Part shown: piece after piece, positions 33,484 to 42,785 of the stretch | Layout of the letters: every line of letters begins with the position of its first letter | How positions within the stretch are numbered: position 1 is the stretch's first letter | NCBI GenBank assembly: GCA_003150035.1 | Contig: QALR01000007.1 | Span: 1-64,000, forward strand | Reading direction: 5' to 3' | Source: Clostridiales bacterium | GTDB taxonomy: Bacteria > Bacillota > Clostridia > Oscillospirales > CAG-272 | DNA length: 64,000 bases | Translations under genes and position numbers: made by a program | Notes under the pieces: generated by a model | The model's database searches: none | The model's input: the letters and a program-made list of their open reading frames with translations, nothing else | What the model was told of the DNA's origin: nothing

Positions 33484-35229
33484 ATGCGGATTCCTCAGAG
33501 CTTTCTTGATGAGGTCAAATACAGAAATAAAATTGAGGATGTGGTCGCCTCTTATGTGAATCTCAAAAGAGCCGGTTCTGTTTACCAGGGGCTTTGCCCG
33601 TTTCACAGTGAAAAGACCCCGTCGTTTACGGTGTTTCCGAATACAGAAACCTTTCACTGCTTTGGCTGCGGCGCAGGCGGAGATATCATCTCGTTTATCA
33701 TGCGTGCGGAAAATCTGGAATACCTCGGCGCCGTCGAGTTTCTTGCCAAACGTGCGGGACTTGAAATGCCGGATGCGGCAGGCGATGCGAAAAGCGAGAC
33801 GATAAAGCGCGCGCGGCTCTATGAAATGAACCGGGCGGCGGCTGTTTTTTTCAACCGGGCACTGTATGCGCCGGAATCGGAAGCGGCAAGGGAATATCTG
33901 AAAAAACGAGGGCTTTCCCGCGCCGCGGTAAAGCGCTTCGGACTCGGCTATGCGCCGAACCGTTTTGATGCGCTGAGCGAATATATGCACTCTCTGGGAT
34001 ACCGGGACGAAGAGCTGAAGGAGGCATTCCTTTGCGGGAAAAGCGAGCGGACAGGCGGCTATTATGATTATTTCCGCGGACGGATCATGTTTCCCATTAT
34101 CGATAACTTTTCCAACGTGATTGCTTTTGGCGGCCGCGCGCTCGGCGATGAAAAGCCGAAATATCTCAACACCTCGGACACACCGGTGTTCAAAAAGAGC
34201 CGGAATCTTTTCGCACTCAATTTTGCCAGAAATGCCTGTGCGCAGTCCCTCATTCTCTGTGAGGGCTATATGGACGTCATTGCCGTCAATATGGCGGGGT
34301 TCCCGAACGCGGTGGCAACACTCGGCACGGCGCTGACAGCGGAGCAGGCGCGGGTTATGGCAAAATATACGAAAAAAGTGATTCTTTCGTATGACAGCGA
34401 CGAGGCGGGTGTTGCCGCTGCCAAGCGGGCAATCCCGATTCTGACCGATGTCGGGCTGGAGGTAAAAATGCTCCGCATGGAAGGAGCGAAGGATCCGGAC
34501 GAATATATCAAGAAATTCGGCGCGGCACGATTCAAAATCCTGCTCGATGACAGCCAGGGAAAAATTGACTATCTTTGCGACAGCGTGCTTGGAAAATATG
34601 ACATTTTGATTCCGGAAGAAAAATTAAAGGCTGCCAACGAGCTTTGCGAGGTGATTGGCAGGATTGATTCTGATGTGGAACGGGAAATATACATAACGAG
34701 AATTGCGGAACGATTATCGGTGGAACCCGCGCACCTTGCCCGCGATGTTGAGCGCCGAAGGCGCAGAAACAAAAAGGCGTCGGAAACGGAGATGTTCCGA
34801 AAAGTCGTTTCTGACACGCTCGGCTACGGCGACCGCATCAACCGGGATTTCGTAGGCAATGCCAAAGCGGCGCGGGCAGAGGAAGCGATTATCGGTATTC
34901 TTTTGCTCCGTCCGGAGCTGATTCTGGAAATCCGAAAGGGAACGGTAGCGCTTTGCGCTGACGATTTTGTCACCGCCTTTAACCGGCGGGTTTTCGAGGC
35001 CCTGACGGCCTGTGAGGATAAGTGTGACATCGGAGCGCTCGCGCAGGATTTTACGGTGGAGGAGATTGACCGCATCACGGCCATGCAGGTCAAACGCTCG
35101 CTGCTGACGAAAAACGATCTTGCCGTTCTGCAGGAAAATGTGCAGACGCTGAAGTCCGCGGCGGATGACAAACAGGCGGCAGATGAAATAGAAGATATCA
35201 AAAACTTATTAAGTAAGAAAAAGAAATGA
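33484..35229 (+). CDS. dnaG: DNA primase
   Basis: 581 residues. The zinc ribbon has Cys38, His41, Cys59 and Cys62 (CPFHSEKTPSF, HCFGCGAGGD). The catalytic TOPRIM domain shows LCEGYMDVIAV and SYDSDEAG, and the C-terminal helicase-binding domain is present. It makes RNA primers at the replication fork. AAGGAGG precedes the ATG, and the stop lies 24 bases before the rpoD start. Confidence 0.96.
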   Translation: MRIPQSFLDEVKYRNKIEDVVASYVNLKRAGSVYQGLCPFHSEKTPSFTVFPNTETFHCFGCGAGGDIISFIMRAENLEYLGAVEFLAKRAGLEMPDAAGDAKSETIKRARLYEMNRAAAVFFNRALYAPESEAAREYLKKRGLSRAAVKRFGLGYAPNRFDALSEYMHSLGYRDEELKEAFLCGKSERTGGYYDYFRGRIMFPIIDNFSNVIAFGGRALGDEKPKYLNTSDTPVFKKSRNLFALNFARNACAQSLILCEGYMDVIAVNMAGFPNAVATLGTALTAEQARVMAKYTKKVILSYDSDEAGVAAAKRAIPILTDVGLEVKMLRMEGAKDPDEYIKKFGAARFKILLDDSQGKIDYLCDSVLGKYDILIPEEKLKAANELCEVIGRIDSDVEREIYITRIAERLSVEPAHLARDVERRRRRNKKASETEMFRKVVSDTLGYGDRINRDFVGNAKAARAEEAIIGILLLRPELILEIRKGTVALCADDFVTAFNRRVFEALTACEDKCDIGALAQDFTVEEIDRITAMQVKRSLLTKNDLAVLQENVQTLKSAADDKQAADEIEDIKNLLSKKKK

Positions 35230-35252
35230 CAGAAAATATGGGAGGAAAACAA

Positions 35253-36479
35253 ATGAACTTGGAATGGATGCTGGGACCAGAAGGCGAAGAGGAAAAAGCG
35301 GTTCAGGAAAAGGACGATACGGAAGCGGAGGGCGAGATCACAGAAGCTCCGGCTGACAAAAGCGTAGAAGGGGATAAATCAGACAAAATTGATATTCAAG
35401 ACCTGATTGAGAAAGCAAAGAAAAAGGGCTCGCTCACCAATAGCGAAATTATGGTCGCTCTTGGTGACACAGACTATGATATTGATCAGATCGATAAGCT
35501 TTATGAGGCACTGGATTCCATGGGCATTGACGTGACGGAATGCTTTGACGATGATGATATGGCCGAAAATATAGAAGACGATATCGAATCGGATCTTGAA
35601 AATTTCGACAAACCGGAAAATATGGAAAAGATTCTTGCGCAAGAGGGTCTTACGATTGACGATCCTGTCAAGCTTTACTTGAAGGAAATCGGACGCGTTC
35701 CGTTACTTGACGCCGATCGGGAAGCGGAGCTGGCGAAAAAAATGTCAGAGGGGGATGAACAGGCCAAAAGAGAGCTTGTGGAAGCCAATCTTCGATTGGT
35801 TGTCAGCATTGCAAAACGGTATGTCGGTAAAGGACTTTTCTTTCTTGACTTGATTCAGGAGGGAAACCTTGGCTTGATGAAGGCTGTTTCTAAATTCGAC
35901 TATACCAAGGGTTATAAATTTTCCACGTATGCCACATGGTGGATAAGACAAGCCATTACCCGTGCCATTGCCGATCAGGCTCGTACGATCCGGATTCCCG
36001 TTCATATGGTGGAAACGATTCATAAGGTAACCAAGGTGTCTCGTCAAATGCTGCAGGAAAAGGGGCGCGAGGTATCCGCGACGGAGGTTGCCAAGGAAAT
36101 GAATATGAATCCGGATAAGGTGCGTGAAATCCTTAAAATCGCACAGGATCCGATTTCTTTGGAAACACCGGTCGGAGAAGAGGAAGACAGTCATATCGGA
36201 GATTTTATCGAGGACCAGGAATCGCCCGCGCCCGCAGAGGCGGCTTCCTATGAGCTTCTTCGTGAGCAGCTAAACGAGGTTCTCCACACATTGACGTCGA
36301 GAGAGGAGGCGGTGCTGCGGCTGCGTTTCGGATTGGAGGACGGACGACAGAGAACGCTTGAGGAGGTCGGTCAGCAATTCAACATTACTCGTGAGCGGAT
36401 AAGACAGATTGAAGCAAAGGCACTGCGCAAGCTACGGCATCCAAGCCGTTCCAGAAAGCTCAGAGATTATCTGAATTGA
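35253..36479 (+). CDS. rpoD: Primary RNA polymerase sigma factor (sigma-A)
   Basis: About 408 residues. An acidic N-terminal segment precedes region 1.2 (DPVKLYLKEIGRVPLL), region 2 (GNLGLMKAVSKFDY, FSTYATWWIRQAI), region 3 and region 4.2 (TLEEVGQQFNITRERIRQIE). It recognises the TTGACA/TATAAT promoters seen throughout this window. GGAGG lies 7 bases before the ATG at 35253. It ends the dgt-dnaG-rpoD operon. Confidence 0.97.
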   Translation: MNLEWMLGPEGEEEKAVQEKDDTEAEGEITEAPADKSVEGDKSDKIDIQDLIEKAKKKGSLTNSEIMVALGDTDYDIDQIDKLYEALDSMGIDVTECFDDDDMAENIEDDIESDLENFDKPENMEKILAQEGLTIDDPVKLYLKEIGRVPLLDADREAELAKKMSEGDEQAKRELVEANLRLVVSIAKRYVGKGLFFLDLIQEGNLGLMKAVSKFDYTKGYKFSTYATWWIRQAITRAIADQARTIRIPVHMVETIHKVTKVSRQMLQEKGREVSATEVAKEMNMNPDKVREILKIAQDPISLETPVGEEEDSHIGDFIEDQESPAPAEAASYELLREQLNEVLHTLTSREEAVLRLRFGLEDGRQRTLEEVGQQFNITRERIRQIEAKALRKLRHPSRSRKLRDYLN

Positions 36480-36571
36480 TTTTTCTGACAGAAAATAGTG
36501 TAACTTGCACAAGAAAAATTTCCTTCTTTAGATTAAATATACATTTTGGTTGGATATTGTCTATAATTTTT

Positions 36572-36626
36572 GAAAAAGTTGTTTGTGCAATATGACGATG
36601 CTGGCTTTGCAAAAACAACTTTTTTG
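36572..36626 (+). terminator. Terminator of rpoD operon
   Basis: AAAAAGTTGTTT and AAAACAACTTTTTT pair around a loop of about 30 bases and end in a T-run. Confidence 0.65.
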
Positions 36627-36671
36627 AGTTGCTGCAAAAGTCCGTACATAGGTGGTGGAAATAAAAACGCC

Positions 36672-36700
36672 TTGACAGAAAAGCCATTTTGATGTATGAT
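36672..36700 (+). promoter_or_regulatory. Sigma-A promoter of giant lipoprotein gene
   Basis: TTGACA (36672-36677), 17 bases, TATGAT (36695-36700), about 64 bases before the start codon. Confidence 0.8.
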
Positions 36701-36763
36701 AATAATGTTATATTGTTATAGTTTTCTGACAGATAGAAGATTGATTTTGGGGAGGAACGCCAA

Positions 36764-39700
36764 ATGATGAAAAGAATAATAAGCGCCTTGCTATGTCTTA
36801 GTATGCTTGCCGGCGCGCTTTTAATGGCCGGCTGTGGAGAGGCCGAGACACCAGAAACAACGGAAACGCTCCCGGCGACCATTAATCTGCTGGGAATTAC
36901 AGAGGAATCTACGACCCAGGAGGCGATTGAGGCTGTTGAAGAGGCTCTCAATCGGATTTCTAAAAACCGATATAAAACACAGATCAATCTTACTTTAGTG
37001 ACTGCCGATGAATATATTGCTCTCGTGGATGAGCGTTCTGCTGAAGCCGAAGCCAATGCGGTGCGGATTGCTGCCATTACCAGTTTTAATCAGCTGGCAC
37101 AGCGGGAAGCCAATGCATCGCAGAGTCAGTCCAGTCAAGATTTGCTTTTCGGGAAATGGACGACTCACGTCAATACGGTTGTGGCCGAAACGATTTCAAC
37201 AGGTGAAGCTTATACGGCTGAGGAAACTACCATTTTAGAGGATGGCAGAATCGAAACCTTATATCCGGAGGCAACCTCTCCCATTGACATCATTATGATC
37301 GCCGGAAAGGATATGTACGATTATTTTGATTCTCAGGGCTACCTGCTCTCTATTCAGAAAACGCTGGAAACGGACTTTACCAAATTCAGACAGTATATCT
37401 ATCCTACTTTTCTTGAGGAGCTGCAGGCGATTACCGGTGATATCAAAGCGATCCCGAATAACCATTTGCTTGGAGAATATACGTATCTGCTAGTTGATAA
37501 GACGCTTGCTGACAAATATGATTTTGATGTAGATGCGGTGGACAGCTATGATGATTTGGATACAGCCGCAGAGGGGGAAGAAAGCTTTCTGTCACAAATT
37601 AAGCAAAATGAAGATGTCATTCCGATGGCAACGGTTCCTGATGCGCTTGGCATTTATCAGTATTTTGAGGACGGCATCGCTGTCGGAACGTATTTTGACC
37701 CCCTTTATGGGTTTGATACAAACGAGGGCACGGATTTTACCATTCAGAACCTTTTCTCCATTCCGCAGTATCAGGAGCATCTCCTGCTTATGGAAGAATA
37801 TGAGGAAAAGGGGTATTTTTCGGCATCCTCGGATACCGATGAATATGCAGTCACTGTCATAAAAGGCGATGCTTCTGTTCCCGATGAATACGGCGATGAG
37901 TATTATGTCAAGGTGCTTCAGAATCCTTTTGTAGAAATTGACACCATTTTTGAAGGGATGTTTGCGGTATCCTCTTATACCTCGGATGAAAATAGATCGC
38001 TTCAGATACTAGAAATGATCAATACCGATTCTGAAGTGAAGAATCTCCTGCAGTATGGAATTGCCTATGACGGCGATAACGATGACGTTGCCAACTATCG
38101 TGTCAATACCATTGAAAATGAAGATGGATCTATTTCGTATTCGATTACAAGATTGAATCACAACTATATGATGAATAACGTCCTGACCGGAAATGTCTAT
38201 ATGGGATATCCGGAAGAGGGGCAAAATGTGGATGCTTGGACCTATTATAAAGAGACAAATCTCGCTTCAGGATTGTCTCCTTTCTTGACGTTCTATCTGA
38301 GCGATGATTCTCTTGACGGAATGTTCGATAATATCATCCGTAGAGCGGTTCTGACAGAAGCGCTGGCTCCGCTCGGATATGATTATGATGACTATCAGGA
38401 TTCTGTGGGCACCAATAACGGTAATACGATGAGAAGAGAATTTAAGGCTTACTATATTGTGGAGTTCATAGAATTTTTGGGGGGAGAAACGGGGATAACG
38501 CCTGCTACTTTCCGATTGGTAACGCGAAATTCAACAACAGAGCTGGAAGATGATTTTCTGGAGTTCGTTTTGAGCACGGAAGGCCAGGCGATTCTGAAAG
38601 AAAACGGATTTAATATGCTGGATGTCGAATCCACACCTTATGTTCGGAAAGACACAGCCTTTAGCGGAACACTTGATTTGTGCGCTCAGCTGAGCAATTA
38701 TATCAGAGGATATTTTTCTTCAGCTATGACAGAACTTGCTGCGGCATATCAGGAAATGTATCCTGATGTTGTTATCAATCAGGCGGAAAGAGATCAGAAT
38801 AGCAGCTATACGACAAGTATGGCCCGTGTTGCCGACGGAACGTATGACATCGGATTTATGTCAAATCCGCTTTCCGAGGTGGATGCGGCCAGAGGCCTTA
38901 CTTCAACAGAGGTTGCTACGGAATGCCTTGAGATATTTGATAATTTGGCCCATGGTTCCTATCCGGTTTCTTGGTATGAAAATAAGCTTATTGAGAAAGT
39001 AACGGAAGAAAAATATGCGGATATTATCTCTGGAAGCGGGCTTGAGCTTTTGGTAAGCAATAAGCTTGGAGAACTTGCCGGCATTGATCTTTCTCTGTAC
39101 AGTGAGGCGACTCGTCCGGCGTCGGAAACTGTTGTGTTTGAGAATGCAAAGGCAAGCGCCGATCGCTATTATTCCAACATTTCCTACCTGCGTGTCATGG
39201 CGGAAATTCTTCTCTGGGATGAGCTTCCGGAGGATGAATTGGAGCGTTATCGTGCCATGAACGATATTGATTTCGAAAATGCTGTTTTCAGCTATATCCG
39301 TACAAACTATGAGCAGGAAAACAACTTGACGGAAGAGGGCTACGTCGATTTGGTGCATGACTTTATGGCTTCTGTTCTCTCCTTTTCGGCTGCGGATAAT
39401 TCCACGTATACTATCTCCTGGGAAGAATTCCAACAGACCAAAGAGGACGCGCAGCCCTATCTTACAGCAGCAGGTGCGCTTCGTGATGCCTATTACGACA
39501 GGCTTACTTCCAAATATAGCGCATCGTATTTGAATCTGCTTTCTCTTGCCGATATTGTCGACGAGATTTATACGATCGTATACGAGGATTATTTGGCAAA
39601 CAACGGGATTGACCAAGCGGAGTTCGAGGATACCATTATGAATCGTTTTCTCGAACCTGTGGGTACGACCAATGAGGAGTTTTCCGCACTCAGCAGAAGT

Positions 39701-40480
39701 TCTGACGAATATGATGAGATTATAGCGGCACTTAGAAGAAGATATAAGGATATTTTGATAGAGGCATATTCTGAAGCTGCCTATAATTCCACCAATGGTA
39801 TTCGTAATGCGGATGTGGTAACCACCATTTTCAATCATTACCTGGAAGAAGAGTTAAAGATTTATGATCAACTGTGTGCATCGGCCGGCATCAGCAAAGA
39901 GGACTTCTTCGCGTCGGAAGAGGATATGGAAAACTATGAAACCTATCTCAATAGAATGCAGACTTCCTTTATCTATACCCTGCGTACCCAGTATACGCAA
40001 GCGCAGATCGACTCTTGGTCGTATGAAGAGATAGAGACAAATCTCTACAACATTTTGTATGAGACGGGCTTTTACACCAATGAAATGGCAAGATATATCG
40101 GTTACTCTCTCAGTGATTATATGCTTGCGAAGAGTGATGCTGTGACCTATCAGAATTATATTCAGACAGCAGCCAATGCTTTATCTCAGGAACTCGGTGA
40201 GCTTGGATATGAGGTTTCCGAATTTGTAAAGCTGGATAGAGACACAGTCGAAACGACGCTCAAGGATATCATTGAAGAGAAGTATTTTTCGGATAAGGTA
40301 ATGCTTGAGGATGTTTTGCTTGAAGCTTCCCAGACGTGGATGGAAGGGGTGGAGAACGCTGAAGATTTAGCGTCCTATCTTGAAGAGGCCTCAGAAGCGC
40401 TTTCGTCAGATTATTTCTTTATGGCGGTTGTTGGTGCTTTGCAGGCAAGTTGGAGCGAATCTAAGCCAAGCGAATCTTAA
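36764..40480 (+). CDS. Giant lipoprotein with mixed solute-binding domains
   Basis: 1238 residues. A lipoprotein signal ends at Cys24 (LLMAGC). Residues about 35-520 resemble sugar-type extracellular solute-binding proteins (PIDIIMIAGKDMYDYFDSQG, then LLQYGIAYDGD). At about 595-612, FLEFVLSTEGQAILKENGF resembles the end of a phosphate-binding PstS domain. At about 650-700, LAAAYQEMYPDVVIN and VADGTYDIGFMSNPLS resemble a PstS beginning. The final 450 residues are acidic and helical with no match I recognise. No transporter permease is adjacent. GGAGG lies 8 bases upstream; it is transcribed alone. Confidence 0.75.
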   Translation: MMKRIISALLCLSMLAGALLMAGCGEAETPETTETLPATINLLGITEESTTQEAIEAVEEALNRISKNRYKTQINLTLVTADEYIALVDERSAEAEANAVRIAAITSFNQLAQREANASQSQSSQDLLFGKWTTHVNTVVAETISTGEAYTAEETTILEDGRIETLYPEATSPIDIIMIAGKDMYDYFDSQGYLLSIQKTLETDFTKFRQYIYPTFLEELQAITGDIKAIPNNHLLGEYTYLLVDKTLADKYDFDVDAVDSYDDLDTAAEGEESFLSQIKQNEDVIPMATVPDALGIYQYFEDGIAVGTYFDPLYGFDTNEGTDFTIQNLFSIPQYQEHLLLMEEYEEKGYFSASSDTDEYAVTVIKGDASVPDEYGDEYYVKVLQNPFVEIDTIFEGMFAVSSYTSDENRSLQILEMINTDSEVKNLLQYGIAYDGDNDDVANYRVNTIENEDGSISYSITRLNHNYMMNNVLTGNVYMGYPEEGQNVDAWTYYKETNLASGLSPFLTFYLSDDSLDGMFDNIIRRAVLTEALAPLGYDYDDYQDSVGTNNGNTMRREFKAYYIVEFIEFLGGETGITPATFRLVTRNSTTELEDDFLEFVLSTEGQAILKENGFNMLDVESTPYVRKDTAFSGTLDLCAQLSNYIRGYFSSAMTELAAAYQEMYPDVVINQAERDQNSSYTTSMARVADGTYDIGFMSNPLSEVDAARGLTSTEVATECLEIFDNLAHGSYPVSWYENKLIEKVTEEKYADIISGSGLELLVSNKLGELAGIDLSLYSEATRPASETVVFENAKASADRYYSNISYLRVMAEILLWDELPEDELERYRAMNDIDFENAVFSYIRTNYEQENNLTEEGYVDLVHDFMASVLSFSAADNSTYTISWEEFQQTKEDAQPYLTAAGALRDAYYDRLTSKYSASYLNLLSLADIVDEIYTIVYEDYLANNGIDQAEFEDTIMNRFLEPVGTTNEEFSALSRSSDEYDEIIAALRRRYKDILIEAYSEAAYNSTNGIRNADVVTTIFNHYLEEELKIYDQLCASAGISKEDFFASEEDMENYETYLNRMQTSFIYTLRTQYTQAQIDSWSYEEIETNLYNILYETGFYTNEMARYIGYSLSDYMLAKSDAVTYQNYIQTAANALSQELGELGYEVSEFVKLDRDTVETTLKDIIEEKYFSDKVMLEDVLLEASQTWMEGVENAEDLASYLEEASEALSSDYFFMAVVGALQASWSESKPSES

Positions 40481-40511
40481 ACGAATCGTTCAAATAGAAA
40501 ATCCATTTATA

Positions 40512-40553
40512 AAAAACGGCGCGGCCGCATTTTAGCGGCAGCGCCGTTTTTCT
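40512..40553 (+). terminator. Terminator of giant lipoprotein gene
   Basis: AAAAACGGCGC...GCGCCGTTTTT with inner GCCGC/GCGGC pairing, followed by CTTTTTG. Confidence 0.88.
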
Positions 40554-40564
40554 TTTTGTTTCTC

Positions 40565-40594
40565 GTATATTTTTTCGGACAAGACAATATAAAT
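40565..40594 (+). promoter_or_regulatory. Candidate sigma-E promoter of spoIIIA operon
   Basis: GTATATT (40565-40571), a 14-base spacer and AATATAAA (40586-40593) fit the sigma-E pattern (-35 ending in ATATT, -10 CATAYAAT) in all but about two positions. It lies 35 bases before the spoIIIAA start. Confidence 0.4.
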
Positions 40595-40627
40595 GTAGTA
40601 CAAGCGCATGGGGAGGGAAAAAACAAA

Positions 40628-41542
40628 ATGCAGATTTGTCAGGAGCTGGTGCGAATTTTGAAATATCTGCCGGCAAAAGTGTCCTCTGCCGTTGGTGGAT
40701 TTGCGGTCTCTCTTTTAGGTGATGACCGGTATCTTTCCGAAATCCGGCTGCGTGCCGGCGCACCCATGTCAGTGACTTATTTGGATCGCAATATCATTTT
40801 ATTTGCTGGGAGCCCCGTTATTTGTAGCGAAGCCGAGGTAACAGGAACGTTACAAAAGCTTTGCGAGGACTCGGTACATACCTACAGCGAAACGATTCGC
40901 GAGGGCTTCGTTTCGTTGGAAAATGGATATCGAATCGGTGTTGTGGGCAGGACAGGCGTAGATGGAGAAAATGTCAAGAGCGTATACGGAATTTCTTCCT
41001 TGTCCATTCGTATTCCCCATGAGGTCCGCGGCGTCGCTTCGGAGGCCGTGAAATATGTAACCGCCGGGGGACGAGTTTTTAGTACTCTGTTTTATTCGCC
41101 ACCCAATGTAGGGAAAACCACCCTGATAAGGGATATTGCGCATATCCTTTCTACAGGAGAAACCGCACGTCGAGTTTCTATCGTGGATACACGGGCGGAA
41201 ATTTATATCCGTTCCATGTTTGCGGATTCTATTGCCGATGTTTTGACTGGATATCCAAGAGCGAAGGGAATTGAAATTGCGACAAGGACCATGTCGCCAG
41301 AGGCGATCGTTTGCGATGAAATTGGTACGCTGGAGGAGGCGAAAGCCATTTTGTCCGCGCAGAACAGCGGTGTTCCGCTGATTGCGACGGCGCATGCCGA
41401 TTCCTTTGACAGATTGATGATGCGTCCCAATATTAAAACACTCTATGACAGTCATATCTTTCGGTATTATATCGGTCTTTCTCGATCATCTGGCTCAAAA
41501 CGTTTTCTCTATACGGTATCTGATACGGAGAAGGGGGCATGA
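40628..41542 (+). CDS. spoIIIAA: Stage III sporulation protein AA (ATPase)
   Basis: About 304 residues, a secretion-type ATPase of the feeding-tube complex linking mother cell and forespore. The P-loop region reads SPPNVGKTTLIRDIA, with Ser where Walker A normally begins with Gly. VSIVDTRAEI, EAIVCDEIGT (Walker B) and ATAHADSFDRL follow. GGGAGGG lies 10 bases before the ATG. It leads the eight-gene spoIIIA operon. Confidence 0.94.
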   Translation: MQICQELVRILKYLPAKVSSAVGGFAVSLLGDDRYLSEIRLRAGAPMSVTYLDRNIILFAGSPVICSEAEVTGTLQKLCEDSVHTYSETIREGFVSLENGYRIGVVGRTGVDGENVKSVYGISSLSIRIPHEVRGVASEAVKYVTAGGRVFSTLFYSPPNVGKTTLIRDIAHILSTGETARRVSIVDTRAEIYIRSMFADSIADVLTGYPRAKGIEIATRTMSPEAIVCDEIGTLEEAKAILSAQNSGVPLIATAHADSFDRLMMRPNIKTLYDSHIFRYYIGLSRSSGSKRFLYTVSDTEKGA

Positions 41543-41579
41543 CAGTCTCTGAAATCAAGCTTGAAGGGAGAGCAGCGCG

Positions 41580-42086
41580 ATGATAAAACTAATCGGAGCC
41601 GTGTTATGTTTTTTGACTTCCTTTTTCATTGGCATTTCCGCAGGAAAAAATGAACGGGAGCGGACCGCGCAGTGTGAGGCTTTTTTAGAACTTTTTGAAT
41701 ATGTAAAGAATCAAGTTGGATTTTTTCTTGCACCGACAAAGAGAATCTATCAAACCTTTGAAAATGAAGTATTGGCGCAGACTGGATTTCTTGCAGCGCT
41801 TACTTCGCATGAAAATGACGAGGTATATTTTGACGCTTGGCAATCGGCGCTTGAGGAGTGCCGTGGAGCACTGAAACTGAGCAAATCCCAATTTGAGATT
41901 GTGAAAGCGTTCGGGGCTTGTATCGGCAAAAGCAATGAGCAGCTGCAGATGAAAAATTTTGATTATTATATTGGTGCGATGACGGATGCGGTGGCCAAAC
42001 AAAAAAATGAAATGCAAAAGAATATTAAGTTATACCGGACGATTGGCTTTACCGTTGGTGCCGCAATTGCGATTCTCGTTATCTGA
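41580..42086 (+). CDS. spoIIIAB: Stage III sporulation protein AB
   Basis: 168 residues. An N-terminal membrane helix, a helical middle domain (FLELFEYVKNQVGFFLAP) and a C-terminal membrane helix match SpoIIIAB, a GspF-like subunit of the channel. Its position directly after spoIIIAA confirms the call. Confidence 0.9.
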   Translation: MIKLIGAVLCFLTSFFIGISAGKNERERTAQCEAFLELFEYVKNQVGFFLAPTKRIYQTFENEVLAQTGFLAALTSHENDEVYFDAWQSALEECRGALKLSKSQFEIVKAFGACIGKSNEQLQMKNFDYYIGAMTDAVAKQKNEMQKNIKLYRTIGFTVGAAIAILVI

Positions 42087-42148
42087 CACTGGTATGCAGA
42101 TAAATGCGAACATGACAAAAAATTGGGACGAAAGGAATATCCGCAAAT

Positions 42149-42343
42149 ATGAATACAGAACTTTTACTCAAGGTCGCGGGAGTCGGTATTCTGGTGGCGA
42201 TCGCCTATCAGATTCTGAATAAATCGGGTAGAGACGAGCAGGCTATGCTGGTTTCCATTTCAGGAATCATCATTGTGCTTCTTATGCTGGTGCGCGAGAT
42301 AGGAGGGCTTTTCGATTCCGTGAAAAGCATTTTTGGGCTGTGA
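42149..42343 (+). CDS. spoIIIAC: Stage III sporulation protein AC
   Basis: 64 residues with two membrane helices separated by KSGRDEQA, typical of SpoIIIAC. GAAAGGA precedes the ATG. It overlaps the next gene's GTG start by four bases. Confidence 0.92.
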   Translation: MNTELLLKVAGVGILVAIAYQILNKSGRDEQAMLVSISGIIIVLLMLVREIGGLFDSVKSIFGL

Positions 42344-42726
42344 ATGTCGTTGAAATTTGCGGGATCGCTGTTATCGGACTGACAGCGGTCATCGTGCTGC
42401 GAGGAGTTCGGCCGGAGTATGCGGTGATAGCTGGCGTGTTGACCGGCTTGATTTTGCTTGCCGCTTCTGTCTTAGAGCTTTCTTCCGTCATCGATACCAT
42501 ACAGGATATGACGGAAAGAACCGGTTTTTCTCTTTACTCTACTGTTATCCTAAAGTCTCTTGGTATTGGAATCTTAGCTCAGACAACAGCAGATGTTTGT
42601 CGGGATAACGGAGAGGCGGCACTCGCCTCTAAGGTAGAATTTGCTGCAAAAATCATCATTTTGCTGCTTGCCCTTCCCATTTTAAAAGCCTTGCTTGAGC
42701 TTATCGCTGACTTCCTCGCCGGTTAA
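42340..42726 (+). CDS. spoIIIAD: Stage III sporulation protein AD
   Basis: 128 residues, four membrane helices. LKSLGIGILAQTTADVCRDN is the family signature. It starts with GTG overlapping the spoIIIAC stop. It pairs with AC in the membrane base of the channel. Confidence 0.92.
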   Translation: MNVVEICGIAVIGLTAVIVLRGVRPEYAVIAGVLTGLILLAASVLELSSVIDTIQDMTERTGFSLYSTVILKSLGIGILAQTTADVCRDNGEAALASKVEFAAKIIILLLALPILKALLELIADFLAG

Positions 42727-42785
42727 ACGCTTTTCTCATATGGGGAAGTGATAAAAAATAAGATTTGGCAAAAAAGGAGGTTTCT

